From Rutidosis leptorrhynchoides (lineage: Eukaryota > Streptophyta > Magnoliopsida > Asterales > Asteraceae): DNA of 64,000 bases. The stretch is from NCBI RefSeq assembly GCF_046630445.1, contig NC_092335.1:317612001-317676000 (forward strand), given 5' to 3'. Of this stretch, positions 58,975 through 64,000 are shown one piece after another. Made by a program: the position numbers and the translations under genes. Below the pieces are notes generated by a model. That model was not told where the DNA came from. It worked only from the letters and a program-made list of their open reading frames with translations, and ran no database searches. Numbering within the stretch: the stretch's first letter is position 1; every line of letters starts with the position of its first letter.

Positions 58975-59720
58975 ATTCAAGGTAAGATATATGAACCAAT
59001 TCATCCATCATGTGAACCATTTTGATATTTCATGGTTCTAATAGACGCATCTAGCGGATGGTCTCATATTTGTATGTTATCAAGCCGTAATATGGCATTT
59101 GCAAAGTTTCTTGCACAAATTATTAAATTGAGAACACATTATTCTGATTACACCATTAAAAGGATGAAACTTGATAATGCTGGTGAGTTAACATCTCAAG
59201 CATTTAATGATCATTATATATCTACAGGGATTGTTGTTGAACATCCAGTTGCTCATGTGCATACACAAAATTGGTTTAGCTGAATCAATAGATAAACGCT
59301 TACAGCTAATAACTAGACAATTGATAATGAGTACAAATCTCTCAATATTTATATGTGGACATGTAAATTTACATGCTGCGACATTAATTCGCATTATACC
59401 TTGTGGAAGTCGTAAATATTTTCACTTAATACTTGATTTTGGCCAAGAGCCAAATATTTTCTACCTTAAAACATTGGTTGTGCAGTGTACGTTCCAATTG
59501 TATCACCACAACACAATAAAATGGTTCTTCAAAGAAAGATGATAATATATTTTGGATATAAAACATCTTCAATCATAAGATATATTGAACCCATGATGGG
59601 TGATGTTTTTACAGCACGTTTTGCTGATTGTCATTTTAATAAAACATTGTTCCCTAGATTAGGGGGAGAAATAAAAATAAAAAATAAAATGATGCTTCAT
59701 GATGTGAACATCAATTAAGG
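58975..59720 (+). pseudogene. Copia integrase remnant
   Basis: FMVLIDASSGWSH (about 59026), KLDNAGELTSQAFNDHY (about 59165) and VEHPVAHVHTQNW (about 59235) are the copia integrase core. A shift near 59272 moves the rest (AESIDKRLQLI) to another frame, and further stops follow. Confidence 0.88.
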
Positions 59721-59744
59721 TATATTGAACTCGCACAAAAGAAT

Positions 59745-60059
59745 GTGAAACGAAAGTTCAAAAATAATGCATATGCAAGAACTTGCAAATTAATTACTTT
59801 ATGCATTTACAGATATAAAAAAGTGACTAAATCATATATACCAGCGATAAATGCTCCAGCTCGAACTGAAATTCCAAAAGCTGGCAATAATGTCACTGTT
59901 GAGTCTTTGTCACGCATCAAACGTGGAAGATCAATTGGTTCCGAAGATAAAAATCCTCGAAAAAGAAAATCAGCTGATAATGAGGTAAGAGAAAGTGTTC
60001 AAGAAGAACCACAAATCAATATTCCTTCTGCAGAGGATATTGATAAATGTAAATACTAA
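59745..60059 (+). pseudogene. Copia linker region between integrase and RT
   Basis: 104 codons. The C-terminal part (SRIKRGRSIGSEDKNPRKRK) is the basic Ser/Pro/Lys-rich linker common in this group of plant copia elements. Not a separate gene. Confidence 0.6.
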
Positions 60060-60199
60060 AATTGCGATAAATTATGCAATATTATGGAACCGAAATGAAA
60101 CTAAAATCTCTATGAGATATTTTCATATAATGTTACAATGACATCATGAATAAAGATGATGATATGGAACTAAAATCTGTCATTGAATATACAAAATGG

Positions 60200-60960
60200 A
60201 CATGATTGAGCTCAATGGAAAGGAGCAATAAGAGCTGAATTAGAATCGCTCGATAAAAGAAAAGTTTTCGGATCAATCGTTATCACTTTTAAAGATGTGA
60301 AACGTATGGGATACAAATGAATTTTTATCCGAAAAGAAATGTACAAATGAAGTTATAAGGCAAAACTAGACTTGTAACTCAATATTTCCCACAAAGACCA
60401 GAAATGAATTAGGAGGAAAAATTATCCTCCTGTAATGGATACAATTACTTATTAGATACTTAATCAACCTGGTAGTTATTTAAATGCATCTCATGAATGT
60501 TGTTACTACTTATCTGTATGGATCACTTAATAGTGATATATATGAATATACCTAAAGGGTTAAGGTATCATAAGCATCTAATGTAAAACCCAAGGGAATA
60601 TATTCCATTAAATCACAAAGATTTCTAAGTGGGTTTATACAAACGGGACGTATGTGGTATAACCGATTAAATGACTACTTGATAAAAAAAAGGGTATAAA
60701 TATAAACTTATTTTGCACGTATGTTTTATAAAAACAATGTTCGGATATGAGATCGTAGTTGTTTATGTCAATGTTCTTAACATCATATGAACAAATAAAG
60801 AGATCTATGAAATCATTCAACTTCTAAAGAATTATTTTGAAATGAAAGATCTTGAAAAAACCAAGTATTACCTTGGATTGCAAATTGAGCATATGCCTAA
60901 TGGTTTACTTGTACATCAAACAACTTATACCGAAAAGATTTTAAAACATTTTTTTTAAAG
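60200..60960 (+). pseudogene. Copia reverse transcriptase remnant
   Basis: Scattered segments in shifting frames: a YLYGSLNSDIYM-like block (about 60510), then MFGYEIVVVYVNVLNII (about 60724), where the catalytic YVDD is replaced by YVNV, then YFEMKDLEKTKYYLGLQIEHM. Many stops. Dead. Confidence 0.85.
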
Positions 60961-61239
60961 ACAAACTCATTGTTGTTAGATCACTCAATATTGACACTGA
61001 TCTATTTCATCCCTGCGAAGATCATGAAAATTTTAACAGATCGGAAGTTCTATATTTTAGTGCAATTGAGGTTCTTATGTATCTTATAGATTATACAAGA
61101 TCTGACATTTCTTTTGCAGTTAATTTGTTGACAAGGTTCAGCTCAGCCCCTACCAAAATACATTGGAATGGGATCAAACAAATAGTTTGATACCTTCGGG
61201 GAACTACTGATTTATAATTACTTTATTCTAACAACTCGA

Positions 61240-61900
61240 AACAAGATTTGTTTGGTTATACAGATGCAGATTATTTATCCGATCTACATAAAGCTAAATC
61301 TCAAACTGGATATGTATTCCTAAATGGAGGCACCGCAATATCATGACGTTCTCAAAACAAACACTTGTTGCAACATCATCAAATCATGCCGAAGTAATTG
61401 CATTACATGAAGCTACTCGAGAATGATTTTAGTTAAGATCAATGATACAAATCATTATTGATTCTTGTGGACTAGAACGCTATAAAAGCGTAACAACTAT
61501 CTATGAAGATAATACAGCTTACATAATACAAATGAAAGAAGAGTATCAAAAATGACAGAACAAAACATAAATGCTGACGAGTCGCTAAAGCTATAAACGG
61601 TCTTAACGGTCATAAGTTTGATGGAAAAGAATGGTATATTGGTAAGGCTCAGAAAAAGACTGAAAGGGAATAGGAACTGAAACAACGGTTTGAACAAACC
61701 ATGAAGGAGACTGTAGACAAATCACGAGGGCCAAACTTGTACATAAAAGATTTAGATGATACAGTTTCAGATGAAAACCTCAGATTTTTCTCATATACTC
61801 AAGATATCGTAAAAGACAACCAGATTAAAATGAGATACGTTCAATCAACAACTCTGCTGATCTTTATACCAAAACACTACTAACTGCTATTTTCAGAACA
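61240..61900 (+). pseudogene. Copia RNase H remnant
   Basis: DLFGYTDADYLSDLHKAKSQ (about 61246), GYVFLNGGTAIS, then a stop, then TLVATSSNHAEVIALHEATRE. Frameshifts and stops follow. Confidence 0.85.
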
Positions 61901-62082
61901 CACGTTCATAATATTGGCATGAGGCATGTTCAGAAGATGTAACAACTCAGGCGTTGCCTACTTGAGGGGGAGTCAACTTTATGCTGCACTCTTTTTCCCT
62001 TAGCTAAAGTTTTATCCCAATGAGTTTTCTTTAGCAAGGTTTTTAACGAGGCAGTACTAGTTATTCTCTAATAAAATTGTCA

Positions 62083-62094
62083 TCCAAGGGGGAG
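62083..62094 (+). promoter_or_regulatory. Polypurine tract of the copia element
   Basis: CCAAGGGGGAG immediately before the 3' LTR. Confidence 0.85.
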
Positions 62095-62332
62095 TGTTAT
62101 AAAATATCTAGATTGTGTTATAAAATATCTAGATTGGATGTTAATTTTATTATTATTATATTTCTTGCATAGTAATATTTTATACTATAAATAGACATGT
62201 ATGGTAACCATTTAAGGTGCACCATTTCTCTTGAAATATCAATATCAATATTTCTTCTCTCCTTCTTCTCTCTTTTTCTCTCTTTGTTCTTATAACCATT
62301 AAAGGTAGTTATAAACCTACTGAATTATAACA
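62095..62332 (+). repeat. 3' LTR of the copia element
   Basis: 238 bp. It differs from the 5' copy at about one visible position (TAAACC versus TAAGCC near the end). Confidence 0.93.
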
Positions 62333-62815
62333 TAAACAACTTTTTATTGGGGATATGATTGTAATTAAATGGCTGGAACTTGGTTTTTGAAAACCACGTT
62401 ATCAAACAGTAAGTGAGCACCTACTGCAGAATTTTTGCGTTTTGAAGGGTAGAAATCGTGAATAATCAATTTTGATTATATATTAGCCAAACACTAGAAA
62501 TCAATTATTTACGATTTCGAAACGCAATAATCAAAAAATTCAACTCTAAAACGCCAAAACAAACACCCCCTAAATCGCGCTAAATTTTACTTCACAAAAC
62601 ATGAAGAAAAAAAAAGTTAACATTTTTCACGAACAATATTATCTTGAATGTTATTTTTTTCGATCGTTTTTTCGCCTAATTAATAACATTCATCACGAAG
62701 TGTCTTTTTAAATGTTCTTATTTTCGTGTGATCTTGATGCTTGAAAAAAAAAATTCAAAAAAAATGAATTTTTTTTTTGTTTCCCCCCGATTGGTTACTT
62801 CCCCATTGATCATGC

Positions 62816-62817
<2 letters not shown>

Positions 62818-62887
<70 letters not shown>
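62818..62887. repeat. (TA)n microsatellite
   Basis: It lies between two MITEs whose ends mirror each other (CATGCCC / GGGCATG). Confidence 0.97.
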
Positions 62888-62889
<2 letters not shown>

Positions 62890-63531
62890 GCATGATCAAT
62901 GGGTAAGTAACCAATCGGGGGAAAGCAAATTTCTTTTTTTCTTTGTTTTGGAATTTTTTTTTCAGGCAATAAAATCACACGAAAATATGAACATTTAAAA
63001 AAGACACTTCGTGATGAATGTTAATATTTAGGCAGGGAAACGATCGAAAAAAATAACATTCAAGATAATATTGATTGTGAAGAATGTTAACGTTTTTTTT
63101 TTCATGTTTTGTGAAGTAAAATTTAGCCAATTTAGAGTTTAGGGTTTAGGGTTTGGTGTTTTGGCTTAAGTCCCTAAACTCAAAACCCTAAACCTAAATC
63201 CTAAACTCTAAACCGTTCGTGTTAGAAACTCAATTTAAATCTTAAATCTAAACCCTATGTCTAAACCCTAAACCCTAAATTTCTAATCCCTAATATCTAA
63301 ACCCTATAAACCATAATATCTAAAACATCAACATACGCTCGAAAAACGCGATAATTGTTATATATTACTTCTTCTAGCGTTTTCCTGCCAAAATAAAAAC
63401 ATTTATCACAAGGTATCTTTATTAAATGTTTATATTTTCATCCAATCTATAATGTTCGCGAACAAAGTTTTTTCAAAAAATGAAGAAAAAAAATTTGCTT
63501 CCCCTGATTGGTTACTTCCCCCTTGATCCTA
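62888..63531. mobile_element. MITE with telomere-like core, complete copy
   Basis: GGGCATGATCAATGGGTAAG on the left, the inverted CTTCCCCCTTGATCCTACC on the right, inner arms as in copy 1, and a core of TTTAGGG-type then CCCTAAA-type units (63128-63310). (TA)n lies on both sides. Confidence 0.82.

Positions 63532-63615
<84 letters not shown>
63532..63615. repeat. (TA)n microsatellite
   Basis: An uninterrupted TA run. Confidence 0.97.
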
Positions 63616-63618
<3 letters not shown>

Positions 63619-63777
63619 CCTGCCAAAATAAAAATATTTATCACAAAGTGTCTTTATTAAATATTTATATTTTCATCTAATCTATAATGTTCGTGAACAA
63701 AGTTTTTTCAAAAAACGAAAAAAAATATTTGATTCCCCCCGATTGGTTACTTCCCCCTTGATCCTACCACTACATAT
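63616..63777. mobile_element. MITE right-end fragment
   Basis: It starts inside the arm (CCTGCCAAAATAAAAA) and runs to the terminal CTTGATCCTACCAC. It is almost a repeat of 63385-63531, so the TA run may have mediated its duplication. Confidence 0.78.

Positions 63778-64000
<223 letters not shown>

Larger units (their letters stand above)
56044..62332 (+). mobile_element. Degenerate Ty1/copia element
   Basis: Two 238-bp LTRs (56044-56281 and 62095-62332) start TGTTATAAAATATC and end AATTATAACA. The target duplication is TAAAC (56039-56043 and 62333-62337). A primer-binding site and polypurine tract are in place. The interior carries broken integrase, RT and RNase H pieces in copia order and no recognisable gag. 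The LTRs are almost identical despite the ruined pol, so a defective copy was probably mobilised in trans. Confidence 0.92.
55604..62570. mobile_element. Harbinger-like (Tourist-type) element, split by copia
   Basis: It starts GGGAGTGTTTGG and ends with the inverse of GGGGGTGTTTG. The terminal inverted repeats are about 21 bp and imperfect. The target duplication is TAA (55601-55603 and 62571-62573), as in PIF/Harbinger. Without the copia insert it is about 0.67 kb and has no transposase. Confidence 0.78.
55384..62817. mobile_element. MITE with telomere-like core, split by nested elements
   Basis: The left part (55384-55603) is the inverted inner arm plus TTTAGGG-type and CCCTAAA-type units. 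The right part (62574-62817) is the other arm, ending CCCATTGATCATGCCC before (TA)n. The two halves join across the Harbinger-like insert. The left terminal repeat is missing. Confidence 0.78.

Overview
The window reads as repeat-rich, AT-rich nuclear DNA of a flowering plant. The evidence is plant-type Ty3/gypsy and copia polyproteins, an RTE-type LINE, CACTA elements, (TTG)n-tailed SINEs and TTTAGGG-like tracts. An Asteraceae source is my impression from the element families, not a demonstrated fact. I see no intact ordinary host gene. Every long open frame belongs to a transposable element or is a shadow of a dinucleotide or trinucleotide run.

Layout. 1-3017 is a reverse-oriented LTR cut by the window edge. 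3018-4397 is unrecognised sequence with one SINE. 4401-6663 is a complete non-autonomous CACTA element (TSD CTA). 7012-9405 is a train of MITE-like elements, each embedded in (TA)n and several carrying telomere-like TTTAGGG/CCCTAAA tracts. 9400-11622 is a 5'-truncated RTE-like LINE with an (ATGT)n tail. 11623-13465 is the left part of a second CACTA family. It is cut by a reverse LTR (13466-17742), which itself holds a clean solo LTR (13987-16385, TSD ATTAT). 17743-31242 is a near-complete Tekay-like chromovirus. From 31297 the MITE-LINE-CACTA block repeats as a second copy. A 16.8-kb Athila-like element (34575-51382, TSD GACGT) sits inside the CACTA of that copy, which closes at 54942 (TSD TTG). 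55384-62815 is a nest: MITE, then Harbinger-like element (TSD TAA), then copia element (TSD TAAAC). 62888-64000 holds more TA-embedded MITEs.

The two large gypsy elements are the most interesting part. The chromovirus carries two extra sense-strand ORFs between its primer-binding site and gag: an acidic protein and an intact 227-residue F-box protein with a Sel1-like middle, resembling the plant At1g67623/At2g35280 F-box family. A 16-nt copy of the element's own 3' polypurine-tract edge lies between that ORF and gag. The Athila-like element carries, after pol, a small basic zinc-knuckle ORF whose layout resembles the cysteine-rich nucleic-acid-binding proteins of carlaviruses. It also carries a predicted two-exon ORF of the ATHILA ORF-1 type. 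F-box proteins and carlavirus-type zinc-finger proteins are both known in other plant viruses as silencing suppressors. I therefore infer, without proof, that both elements acquired accessory genes acting against host silencing.

In both gypsy elements gag-pol has two in-frame stops (TGA then TAG), both before the protease, while the enzymatic part of pol is open with all catalytic residues. Both look recent but no longer autonomous. The copia element and both LINE copies are clearly dead.
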